This document shows, piece by piece, positions 18,998-27,001 of a DNA stretch of 59,849 nucleotides. The notes beneath the pieces were generated by a model. The model was not told where the DNA came from. It did no database searches and saw nothing but the letters and a program-made list of their open reading frames with translations. The first letter of the stretch is position 1. Every line of letters starts with the position of its first letter. The stretch is from an uncultured Gammaproteobacteria bacterium (lineage in GTDB: Bacteria; Pseudomonadota; Gammaproteobacteria; GCA-001735895), in contig CAJXUC010000018.1 of assembly GCA_913061315.1 (NCBI GenBank), positions 1-59,849 of the forward strand, written 5' to 3'. The position numbers and the translations under genes were made by a program.

Positions 18998-21058
18998 TTA
19001 TTCTCCTTGTGGGATATGATTTATTATAAGTGCGTCAGCGGCATAAGCACTGTCAGCACAAAGTAGCAGTGGATTAACATCGAGTTCAATTAATGATTCT
19101 GATGTCGAAATTGCGTAGTTTTGTATAGCCATAATGGCATCAATGGTGGCGCTTAAATTAGCTTTTGGTTTGCCACGATAACCTGCCAGTAATGGCGCTG
19201 ACTTCAATCCCAGAACTGCTTTTTCAACTTGAGTCCGATCGGCTGGAATGATTAAGGTCATTGTATCTTTTAGTATTTCAACCAAAGTGCCACCACTACC
19301 AATCGTCAATACTAATCCGAATTGGGTGTCTCTGGTGATACCAACAATGAGTTCAGCAACAGAAGATTGAACCATAACTTCTAAATAAAGTGCTTCACTT
19401 AAATGAAGTAAAGCAGTTGCTGCTTGCTCTACTTCAGAGACTGACTTTAAGTTTAATTGCACCGCATTCTTTTCAGTTTTGTGTGCAATGCCAAGCGCTT
19501 TGAGTACTACTGGGAAACCTATTTGATTGGCTGTCTCAATAGCATGCGCTACCGAAATCACACGCTTGCCTTGGGGTATATCAACACCAAAATTTGATAA
19601 TTGTTGTTTGGCTTTGGCTTCGTCGAGCGTGTGTCTGCCTTCTGTTGGGATCTTTAGCTTTAAAGTCGCTGGTGGAAGTTCAGATTGCCAGGCTGTACCA
19701 ATATCGGCTGCAATTTCAGTCGCAGTGAGTGCCTCGTCGATACCATATAAACTCACAATGCCACGTTGCATAAAAGACTCAGCATAATCTTCAGAAATAT
19801 TTTCAGGCATGCCAATCACGATAGCGCCTTTTGCATCGTACTTTTTCAGCGCAGCTTCAAAAGCATCGACCGCAATTTGCCATTCCCAATCGTCACAGCG
19901 ATCTCGGTGAGGAAAGTCGAGGATTAGATAATTCATATCAAAACCATTGCTAACCATGCCACCATAAGCGGCTTCCATTACTTCACGATTACCCCAACAG
20001 TATGTATGGTAATCGAGGGGGTTGGCGACCGTAACGAGTGGCCCTAGTGCAGCCTCAATGGGTGCTTTTTGTTCTGAACTCAGTTCGTCAAAGGTAACTT
20101 TTCTCCCAAAAGCCGCATCAGCAATAATACTCGCTTCGCCGCCTGAGCAGCTCATAGAAGTAATGCGATAACCTGGGAGTGCACCGTGAACATGTAACAG
20201 CTTTAAAGTTTCGAGAAAGGCCGGTAACGATGCCACTTGTCCAAAACCATTGCGTTTGAGGAAAGCACTGGTGATGTTGTGTGATCCCGCCAGTGAAGCG
20301 GTGTGAGTCAGCGCTGCTTGTTGTGAGTGTTCGCTTTTACCGACCTTGTAAACTACAACAGGTTTATTTAAATTGCGAGACTTTTGGGCCAAGGCTTCCA
20401 TTGATGCAATGGAATCAAAACCTTCCACGTACATGCCAAGTGCCGTTACGCGTGGGTCATCTAATATGGTCAGAGCCATTTCAGATATGCCAACTAAAGC
20501 CTGATTTCCAGCCGTTAATATATAAGCTAATGGCAATCCACGTTGCTGCATTGAAAAGTTAATCGCAATATTAGACGACTGAGCTATAATCGCAACACCA
20601 GTCCGGCCCTTTTTTAGTCGCTTTCCCCCTTGTTGGTCAGGCCACAGAAGCGCACCATCAGCATAGTTAATTAATCCATAGCAGTTTGGACCCAGTACAG
20701 GCATGTCACCTGCGGCGTCAATAAGCTCAGCCTGCAGTTTTCCACCTGTTTCATCTGATTCAAGAAATCCAGACGCATAACAAATAGCGCCACCACAATT
20801 TTTCGCTCGAAGCTGTTTAATGACATCGATAGTCAAATGCCGATTAACACCAATAAAAGCGCCATCTGGACTGCCGGGTAAATCTGCAATTGAGGCAAAT
20901 GCAGGCAGGCCCTCAACTTCTTTTTTGGTTGGATGTACCGGCCAAATTTCGCCTTCATAGCCCATTAGTCGACATTGCTCAACAACACGACTGGCCTGCA
21001 AGCCGCCAATCGCGGCTATTGATCTAGGCCTTAATAACCGCTCTAAACCCGACATCAA
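18998..21058 (-). CDS. NDP-forming acyl-CoA synthetase
   Basis: A 686-residue ligase of the ADP-forming acetyl-CoA synthetase family, interconverting an acid, CoA and ATP with acyl-CoA, ADP and phosphate. Domain order is an N-terminal CoA-binding Rossmann domain (about 5-130), succinyl-CoA-ligase-like domains (about 145-440; ALTHTASLAG carries the conserved His of the HTG-type motif) and a C-terminal ATP-grasp domain (about 465-680; ETANQIGFPVVLKALG, LTIGSGGTLVEIL, ELDVNPLL). Its start overlaps the acyl-CoA dehydrogenase stop by 4 bases. It occupies the place of CaiC, an AMP-forming ligase in enterobacteria, so it probably activates gamma-butyrobetaine, crotonobetaine or carnitine. Being reversible, it could also release carnitine or betaine with ATP gain. 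Substrate is inferred from context only. Confidence 0.85.
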   Translation of the reverse strand: MMSGLERLLRPRSIAAIGGLQASRVVEQCRLMGYEGEIWPVHPTKKEVEGLPAFASIADLPGSPDGAFIGVNRHLTIDVIKQLRAKNCGGAICYASGFLESDETGGKLQAELIDAAGDMPVLGPNCYGLINYADGALLWPDQQGGKRLKKGRTGVAIIAQSSNIAINFSMQQRGLPLAYILTAGNQALVGISEMALTILDDPRVTALGMYVEGFDSIASMEALAQKSRNLNKPVVVYKVGKSEHSQQAALTHTASLAGSHNITSAFLKRNGFGQVASLPAFLETLKLLHVHGALPGYRITSMSCSGGEASIIADAAFGRKVTFDELSSEQKAPIEAALGPLVTVANPLDYHTYCWGNREVMEAAYGGMVSNGFDMNYLILDFPHRDRCDDWEWQIAVDAFEAALKKYDAKGAIVIGMPENISEDYAESFMQRGIVSLYGIDEALTATEIAADIGTAWQSELPPATLKLKIPTEGRHTLDEAKAKQQLSNFGVDIPQGKRVISVAHAIETANQIGFPVVLKALGIAHKTEKNAVQLNLKSVSEVEQAATALLHLSEALYLEVMVQSSVAELIVGITRDTQFGLVLTIGSGGTLVEILKDTMTLIIPADRTQVEKAVLGLKSAPLLAGYRGKPKANLSATIDAIMAIQNYAISTSESLIELDVNPLLLCADSAYAADALIINHIPQGE

Positions 21059-22215
21059 CCACCTAACGGGCGGAGTAAATCACGCGATATAATATGACGT
21101 TGAATTTCAGACGTGCCGTCCCAAATTCTTTCGACCCGGGCATCACGCCAGAAGCGTTCTAATGGCATTTCATCCATCAGACCCATGCCACCGAAAATCT
21201 GTATGGCTTCATCTGTGACACGAGCCAGCATTTCTGTTGCATACAATTTGGCACTGGCAATTTCGCGATTGGCATCCAAACCTTCATCCAGTCGCCATGC
21301 GGCGGCAAGTGTCAGCCAATCAGCAGCGTCTATTTCGGTAATCATGTCGGCAAGTTTAAAAGAGACCCCTTGGAATTTACCGATTGACTGCCCAAACTGT
21401 TTACGTTCGACAGCGTAGGGCAGGGCATATTCAAAGGCCCGTCTAGCCCGTCCAACACTGGTTGCAGCAACCGTTATGCGAGTGCCATAAAGCCAGTCAT
21501 TGGCCATTTCAAAACCACGGTGAACTTCGCCCAAAATTTGCGCTGCAGGCAAGCGACAATTATCAAAATTAAGGATGCAGTTTTTGTATCCGCGATGGCT
21601 GACAGAATTATAACCGGGTCGAATTTCGAAACCGGGCGTGCCTCGGTCAACTAGAAAACAGGTAATTTTCTTACGTTTCCCACGGGGTGATTCTTCTTCG
21701 CCAGTAGCAATAAAGACAATAACAAAATCAGCAATATTAGCGTGGCTAATGAAATGCTTGCTACCGTTAACGACCCAATCACCGCCATCAAGTTTAGCGC
21801 TACATTGCATGCCACGTACATCTGAACCAGCACCTGGTTCGGTCATAGCAAGTGCATCAAACTTCTCTCCTTTAACGGCGGGCAGTAAATATTTTTCTTT
21901 TTGCTCGTTATCGCAGGCCATCAGTATGCCAGAGGGTCGACCAAAGAAAACTGCCAGTCCGTTTGATGCCCGGCCCAATTCGCGTTCGAGTAAAGTGAAG
22001 TCTAAGTGACCCAGTCCACCACCACCAAATTCTTCAGAAATATTGGCTGCAAAGTAACCGGCGTCGAGACATTTGTCGCGAATCTCATGCCCAAGCTCTA
22101 AAGGCACTTCACCGGTTCTTTCAACTTCGGCTTCATGCGGATAAATTTCTTTTTCAACAAATGCTCTAATCGTATCAACGATCATTTCCTGCTCAAAACT
22201 GAGTCCAAAATTCAT
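21055..22215 (-). CDS. Acyl-CoA dehydrogenase, gamma-butyrobetainyl-CoA candidate
   Basis: FAD-dependent acyl-CoA dehydrogenase of 386 residues, probably oxidising gamma-butyrobetainyl-CoA to crotonobetainyl-CoA. Visible elements are the flavin-binding AMTEPGAGSDVRGM, VNGSKHFISHANIADF, GTRITVAATSVGRARRAFEYA, RKQFGQSIGKFQGV and QIFGGMGLMDEMPLERFWRDARV. At the usual catalytic-base segment (YEGTxxIQ) it reads WDGTSEIQRH, with Asp where many family members have Glu. It is not especially close to E. coli CaiA, so it may work in the oxidative direction. It overlaps the synthetase gene by 4 bases and follows the dehydrogenase gene lcdH by 53 bases. Confidence 0.85.
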   Translation of the reverse strand: MNFGLSFEQEMIVDTIRAFVEKEIYPHEAEVERTGEVPLELGHEIRDKCLDAGYFAANISEEFGGGGLGHLDFTLLERELGRASNGLAVFFGRPSGILMACDNEQKEKYLLPAVKGEKFDALAMTEPGAGSDVRGMQCSAKLDGGDWVVNGSKHFISHANIADFVIVFIATGEEESPRGKRKKITCFLVDRGTPGFEIRPGYNSVSHRGYKNCILNFDNCRLPAAQILGEVHRGFEMANDWLYGTRITVAATSVGRARRAFEYALPYAVERKQFGQSIGKFQGVSFKLADMITEIDAADWLTLAAAWRLDEGLDANREIASAKLYATEMLARVTDEAIQIFGGMGLMDEMPLERFWRDARVERIWDGTSEIQRHIISRDLLRPLGG

Positions 22216-22268
22216 AATAATTTGCTCTATTTAAGGTAAATCTAAAAACAGTATTTTATGGGTGGCCT

Positions 22269-23276
22269 TTAATCATCGTTAGCGGCTGACAGTGATTGAT
22301 CAATTAATTGTTTTTCATAATGGGAAAGTGTTTTTCCTGCGCCCCAATCATTGCCCTTTAATCCATGCATGATTGCGATTAAGTTGTCATCGCGAATTCT
22401 CTCCATTTCACGAATCGTCATGTGACCAGACTGCTCATCTGACTGACCTGCTATCAAGTCTACCAGCTCGTCATTGAATTCAGGTACATTCATTAACTTG
22501 GTCCAAGGCCACTTTAAACAAGGGCCGAACTGAGCCATGAAATGGCGCATGCCCGCTTCGCCACCAGCAACGCGGTAGGTATCGAACACACCCATTTGAG
22601 CATAACGCAATCCAAAACCAAAGCGTACCGCATCATCAACATCTTGAGTAGTTGCAATGCCATCTTTGACTAACCAGAGTGATTCTCGCCAAACTGCTTC
22701 TAATAAACGGTCGGCAATAAAAGCTTCAATTTCTTTTTTGACGTGCAAGGGATGCATGCCAATCGCAACATAAATCTCTTTAGCGCGTTCAATAGTTTCT
22801 ATCGAGGTTTTTTTACCACCAACTAACTCAACTAACGGCAACAAATAAACTGGGTTGAATGGATGAGCGACCAGTAAACGTTCGGGGTTTTGCATGTTGG
22901 CTTGTAAGTCAGACGGCATAATTCCTGAGGTTGATGAGGCAATCAGCGCCGACTTAGTTGCAAATTTTTCGATCTCAACATAAACCGAGTGTTTAATATC
23001 TAGCCGTTCAGGCACTGACTCGATAATTAATTCGGCATTGTGAACTGCGCCTTCGGTACTATCAAAATAAGTGATTAAACCCTCACTGGTTCGCGTTACA
23101 GATATTAACTTTGAATAAGCGTAACGACTGTTTTTTAACACGGCATCAACTTTCTCAGTGGCATCTGGGGCAGGGTCATAAACGGCCACGTTGATACCGT
23201 TTTCGATTAGTCGCGCTACCCAACCAGCACCAATGACACCGCCACCAATGACGGCTGCTTTTGATATAATAGGCAT
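22269..23276 (-). CDS. lcdH: L-carnitine 3-dehydrogenase
   Basis: NAD-dependent dehydrogenase of the 3-hydroxyacyl-CoA dehydrogenase family, most likely oxidising L-carnitine to 3-dehydrocarnitine. The N-terminal Rossmann motif VIGGGVIGAGWVARLIENG is intact, followed by IIESVPERLDIK, ASSTSGIMPSDL and LVAHPFNPVYLLPLVELVGG, then a helical C-terminal domain with FGFGLRYAQMG. These match carnitine dehydrogenases of Pseudomonas and rhizobia. The length of 335 corresponds to the single-domain form; the C-terminal thioesterase fusion present in some rhizobial enzymes is absent. It is 12 bases downstream of the BKACE gene. Confidence 0.9.
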   Translation of the reverse strand: MPIISKAAVIGGGVIGAGWVARLIENGINVAVYDPAPDATEKVDAVLKNSRYAYSKLISVTRTSEGLITYFDSTEGAVHNAELIIESVPERLDIKHSVYVEIEKFATKSALIASSTSGIMPSDLQANMQNPERLLVAHPFNPVYLLPLVELVGGKKTSIETIERAKEIYVAIGMHPLHVKKEIEAFIADRLLEAVWRESLWLVKDGIATTQDVDDAVRFGFGLRYAQMGVFDTYRVAGGEAGMRHFMAQFGPCLKWPWTKLMNVPEFNDELVDLIAGQSDEQSGHMTIREMERIRDDNLIAIMHGLKGNDWGAGKTLSHYEKQLIDQSLSAANDD

Positions 23277-23288
23277 AATTCTCTCCGA

Positions 23289-24206
23289 TTACTTGGCAAT
23301 AGGCGGGCGTTTATTAAGTTGTAACTTTTCGCGTACTTCTGCAGGGGTCATCAAGGTTGCGCCCATGTTGGTTGCAATTGATGCTGCTTTTTCAACCAGT
23401 TGCGCATTGGTTGCCAATACGCCTTTTTCAAGCCACAAGTTATCTTCCAGTCCAACACGGATGTTGCCACCAGAGAGCATTGCTGCCGCCACAAACGGCA
23501 TTTCGTGACGACCGATAGAAAATGCCGAGTGAGTCCAGTTAGCCGGTGTGTTATTCACCATCGCCATGAAGGTATTCAAATCATCAGGCGCGCCCCAGGG
23601 AATGCCCATGCACATCTGGATCATCACTGGGTGTTTGATAATGCCCTCTTCTACTAGCTGTTTAGCAAACCACAGATGGCCAGTTTCGAACACTTCAATC
23701 TCGGGACGGACCCCTAGTTCAGTCATCATTTGTCCCATCGCACGTAACATACCTGGGGTGTTGGTCATGACGTAGTCGGCTTCAGCAAAGTTCATCGTAC
23801 CACAGTCGAGAGTGCAAATTTCGGGCAGGCATTCGGCAACATGGGCAACCCGTTCAGTTGCGCCAGCCATGTCGGTGCTAACCAGATTTAAAGGTAATGG
23901 ATTCTCTGGATCACCAAATACCATGTCACCACCCATACCAGCGGTAAAGTTCAGCACTACATCGGTTGCGGAATCACGAATGCGGTCGGTGACTTCGCGG
24001 TATAACTGAAGGCTTCGACTGGGTGCGCCAGTGTCCGGATCACGCACGTGGCAATGCACAATCGCGGCGCCCGCTTTGGCTGCATCGATCGCGCTATTGG
24101 CAATTTGCTCAGGGCTCCGCGGTACATGGGGTGAACGATCCTGCGAGCCACCAGATCCTGTGACTGCACAGGTGATAAAAGGCTTCATATTGGGTGCTAA
24201 GGGCAT
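23289..24206 (-). CDS. BKACE: dehydrocarnitine cleavage enzyme
   Basis: Beta-keto acid cleavage enzyme (DUF849), a Zn-dependent TIM-barrel that condenses a 3-keto acid with acetyl-CoA to give acetoacetate and a new acyl-CoA. Next to carnitine dehydrogenase it should convert 3-dehydrocarnitine to betainyl-CoA and acetoacetate, as the CdhC protein of Pseudomonas does. Zn-binding histidines are visible in AAIVHCHVRDPDTG (about residue 50), and the GLEDNLWLEKG segment carries the conserved Glu. The length of 305 is normal. It is the first gene of the minus-strand operon; its start lies 115 bases from the chosen start of the divergent regulator. Confidence 0.92.
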   Translation of the reverse strand: MPLAPNMKPFITCAVTGSGGSQDRSPHVPRSPEQIANSAIDAAKAGAAIVHCHVRDPDTGAPSRSLQLYREVTDRIRDSATDVVLNFTAGMGGDMVFGDPENPLPLNLVSTDMAGATERVAHVAECLPEICTLDCGTMNFAEADYVMTNTPGMLRAMGQMMTELGVRPEIEVFETGHLWFAKQLVEEGIIKHPVMIQMCMGIPWGAPDDLNTFMAMVNNTPANWTHSAFSIGRHEMPFVAAAMLSGGNIRVGLEDNLWLEKGVLATNAQLVEKAASIATNMGATLMTPAEVREKLQLNKRPPIAK

Positions 24207-24216
24207 GACAAGTCTC

Positions 24217-24263
24217 CTAAAATTCTATTATTTATTGGTTGATATGATGTCACGGAATTTTAG
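24217..24263. promoter_or_regulatory. Inverted repeat between BKACE operon and regulator
   Basis: CTAAAATTC at 24217-24225 is the exact reverse complement of GAATTTTAG at 24255-24263, with a 29-base spacer. A shorter AAAATT-CGCGC-AATTTT repeat follows at 24274-24290. Both lie between the divergent BKACE and GlxA-type regulator genes and are plausible binding or looping sites for that regulator. No experimental consensus is available for comparison here. Confidence 0.5.
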
Positions 24264-24321
24264 CGTATGATTGAAAATTCGCGCAATTTTTTTGTCTATT
24301 TACGCAATCACGATTCACCAA

Positions 24322-25308
24322 ATGACGATATTCACCGCAAGCGATCAAAGTATAGAGGTCGTGCTCCTATTAATTCCCGAGTCATCCATGATGTCACTGG
24401 CATCGACGCTGGATACGATGAGAGCCGCGAATCGAATTGCGAACAAAGTTTTATTTCATTGGAAGATAGTCACGTTAGACGGTCAGCCCGCTGATTTGAC
24501 CTGCGGTATACCGATCACACCAATTTGCACATTAAATGAGAGTCTGGTCGGCGATGCATTATTTGTAATTGCAGGTTTCAATCACCAAAAATATTTAACT
24601 AAAAAAAACCAATTGTTAATAAAGCAAGTCAGTCGAAATTTTAAAGTCATTGGAGGCATTGAAGCAGGCAGTTGGATACTCGCCCGATGCGGACTGCTTA
24701 ATCAAAAGGCAGCGACAACGCATTGGGAAGATCAGGAGGAGTTTGGTCTTCAGTTTCCATTCGTTGATTTGAAGCCAGACAGATTTGTTATCGATGGTAA
24801 GTTTTTCACCACTGGCGGTGCGTCACCCACCTTTGATTTTATGTTGTACTTGATCCGGACTCGCTATGGCTATCCGTTGGCGCTAGAAGTTTCCAGTGCC
24901 TTTATTTATGACGGTGTGCATAGCGCGACTGATACTCAACCGCTGGTATCGCTCGGCATGTTGGAAAACAAAGAACCACGAGTTGCGTCAGCGATAAATA
25001 TCATGGAGCAGCATATTGATGAAGTCATCTCTATCATCAAAATTGCCGAAGAACTAAATCTATCGGTCAGAATGCTCGAGTATCTTTTCAATCAAACTTT
25101 AAATCTCGCGCCGGGTGCCTATTATCGAAGACTACGACTCCAAACAGCTCGACGAATGGTGCTTGATACGCGTTTGAAGTTACAGGAAATTGCGATACGA
25201 ACGGGCTTTAGTTCCCTGTCATCATTTTCGAGAATGTTTAAGCAGTATTATCAGCAATCGCCGGGGCAATGCCGAAAACTGTCAACTGAAACCACGATGG
25301 CCAATTGA
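24322..25308 (+). CDS. cdhR: GlxA-type AraC regulator, CdhR-like
   Basis: Transcription factor with an N-terminal DJ-1/PfpI glutamine-amidotransferase-like domain (about residues 10-180; FVIAGFNHQKYL, GGIEAGSWILARCGLL) and a C-terminal AraC HTH pair (about 220-325; ARRMVLDTRLKLQEIAIRTG, SSLSSFSRMFKQYYQQSPGQ). The nearest functional class is CdhR/GbdR, regulators of carnitine and glycine betaine catabolism. The ATG at 24322 gives 328 residues; an in-frame TTG at 24271 would add 17 residues that lack domain character. It is divergent from the BKACE-lcdH-ACAD-synthetase-caiD operon, which it probably activates with carnitine or a related betaine. The specific inducer is inferred. Confidence 0.87.
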   Translation: MTIFTASDQSIEVVLLLIPESSMMSLASTLDTMRAANRIANKVLFHWKIVTLDGQPADLTCGIPITPICTLNESLVGDALFVIAGFNHQKYLTKKNQLLIKQVSRNFKVIGGIEAGSWILARCGLLNQKAATTHWEDQEEFGLQFPFVDLKPDRFVIDGKFFTTGGASPTFDFMLYLIRTRYGYPLALEVSSAFIYDGVHSATDTQPLVSLGMLENKEPRVASAINIMEQHIDEVISIIKIAEELNLSVRMLEYLFNQTLNLAPGAYYRRLRLQTARRMVLDTRLKLQEIAIRTGFSSLSSFSRMFKQYYQQSPGQCRKLSTETTMAN

Positions 25309-25378
25309 TACGTTATTCGTTGATCGGCACTGATGATGCGCCAATAGCTGAGAAGGAAGTCTCCGGTATTGAACAGCA

Positions 25379-26563
25379 TTAAGCCTGAATTATAGGCATT
25401 TCTATCGGTGCACGACGCGTTAACAATTCACAGCCATCTTCGGTGATTACAAGGTTTTCTTCATGTACGATATTTTTTCCGGGAGCAAATTCCAAACCAG
25501 GTTCAATGGTCATGACCATACCTGGTTTTAAAACGGTTTTGTCGCCAGGCATATTGGAGGGTGGCTCGGTCAAATGCATACCCAAACCATGACCGAAACG
25601 CCCCACGTTATTGCCTGATTTTGCACCCGCAGCGTCTAACACTTTGTTTTGTGCTGCCCATAAATCCTCAGCAGTTATCCCCGGCCTGGCGGCATCAATA
25701 CCGGCTTGAGTGGCTTGCCAGACGGCTTCGTTGGCGCGTTTTGCTGCATCATTAATGTGTCCAAAAGCGAAGTTCCGATCAAAATCACAAAAATAAGCAT
25801 CGAACAACAAGCCCGTATCAACAAACATAATTTGGCCATCAGTTTGTGCAATTTCATGGGGTCCAGCAATAATCTGAGTATAGCCACCGAGCCCTGAACA
25901 AACGGACACAAATGGTGCGTTGTCAATTCCGCACTCGAATGCAGTTTTTCGGAATTCATGTGCCATCTGCACTTCGGTAGCGCCGTAAGTAACCCGTTCG
26001 AGAAAAAGGTCAAAGGTATCACTCCCAATAAGACAGGCTTCACGCACCTTATCGATTTCCAATACTGACTTCACCATACGCAGGCTCCAGATCAGGGGTG
26101 AGGCATCGACAAATTCAATGTTAGATATATTTTTTCGAAGCCGATCAAAGTCAATAATGGGCATGCGGATAATCGATTCACGGCCCATTTCCCAACCGAT
26201 ACGACCGAAGCGTCGTGGTAACTCGCTGAGTACACTGTCTAATAAACTGACTCCATCGTCTTCAGGGCGAGGGGCAGGCCAGGTACGGATGTCAGTCACC
26301 CAAGTCGTTTCTAATGCTGGCCCACCGATGGATGGCACCACGGCAATAGGCAGGCCCTCTCGAGGCACAACCAAGAAGAACGGTCGAGTGGGACTTTCCC
26401 AGAACTGCGAATTAAACCCTGAAAAGTAACGAAAATTTTGTGGTGTGGTTAACACAATGCCATCCATGTCGCTGGATTGCATTTGTACTTGTGCATTTTT
26501 GACACGGGTTTCGAATTCGCTGACAGGGAACCCACGTGGGGGAGAGACTCTATTCATTATCAT
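25379..26563 (-). CDS. M24-family metallohydrolase (prolidase/creatinase-like)
   Basis: Pita-bread-fold enzyme of 394 residues with an N-terminal creatinase domain and a C-terminal M24 domain. Unlike creatinase it keeps the dinuclear metal ligands of aminopeptidase P: two Asp in FVDTGLLFDAYFCDFDRNF, His in GHGLGMHLTEPPSNM, Glu in MTIEPGLEF and Glu in VHEENLVI. It is therefore a metal-dependent hydrolase or lyase rather than a creatinase. Related M24 enzymes include Xaa-Pro peptidases, ectoine hydrolase and DMSP lyase DddP. Its place downstream of a dimethylglycine/sarcosine dehydrogenase suggests a small N-substituted amino compound as substrate; none can be named. It converges on the CdhR-like gene. 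Confidence 0.85.
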   Translation of the reverse strand: MIMNRVSPPRGFPVSEFETRVKNAQVQMQSSDMDGIVLTTPQNFRYFSGFNSQFWESPTRPFFLVVPREGLPIAVVPSIGGPALETTWVTDIRTWPAPRPEDDGVSLLDSVLSELPRRFGRIGWEMGRESIIRMPIIDFDRLRKNISNIEFVDASPLIWSLRMVKSVLEIDKVREACLIGSDTFDLFLERVTYGATEVQMAHEFRKTAFECGIDNAPFVSVCSGLGGYTQIIAGPHEIAQTDGQIMFVDTGLLFDAYFCDFDRNFAFGHINDAAKRANEAVWQATQAGIDAARPGITAEDLWAAQNKVLDAAGAKSGNNVGRFGHGLGMHLTEPPSNMPGDKTVLKPGMVMTIEPGLEFAPGKNIVHEENLVITEDGCELLTRRAPIEMPIIQA

Positions 26564-26667
26564 TTAACCTAATTAATGTTGTCTTTGCTTGGTGTTCGGA
26601 AAGGAAGGCCCAAAGGCACTTCTAAAAACGCCATTTCGTATTGCTACAGCTTACTCTAACGGGCGCC

Positions 26668-26948
26668 TTACCGGGTCGTATGGTTAGGTGCCGATCCATA
26701 TAGCCGGCGCGCATGCCTCAAACAGACTAAGTTTGGCGAACCATAGCATGGGATGGCGCGATGTTTCATCTCAGCTGCGACATCATAAAAAAGGCCGTAA
26801 GGCTGGGTATCGGCGCGACGTTCTTCTACCAATGTTGGAATTCGCCTGACAAATGCTCGACTGTCGCTGGCAGAATAATATTTTCTAGCAGAGTAGAGCC
26901 GTCACGCTAGAAGGATTCAATTTGTGTTGCGGCTAATAAGGTGGTCAT
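26668..26948 (-). pseudogene. Decayed phytanoyl-CoA dioxygenase (PhyH) gene
   Basis: Minus-strand reading from an ATG complementary to 26946-26948 gives MTTLLAATQIESF, a TAG stop, RDGSTLLENIILPATVEHL, SGEFQHW, then a single-base frameshift into VEERRADTQPYGLFYDV. This follows the N-terminal pattern of PhyH-family Fe(II)/2-oxoglutarate dioxygenases (FxRDGYLVLENVL...EFDRWVEESR...PYG). The frame then reaches a stop at 26668-26670, and the catalytic HxD...H region is absent. Downstream to 26564 there is another short stop-rich stretch but no recognisable domain. The remnant sits between the dehydrogenase and M24 genes, so the operon once encoded a third enzyme. Confidence 0.65.
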
Positions 26949-27001
26949 TGAATGTGGTCTGCAGTTGCCGAATGATTTAATAATCTCTGGTTAAAACCGG
27001 A

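Noticed and set aside
21651..22009. Plus- and minus-strand open frames inside the acyl-CoA dehydrogenase gene
   Set aside because: They lie wholly within a well-supported gene, have no family features and no ribosome site.
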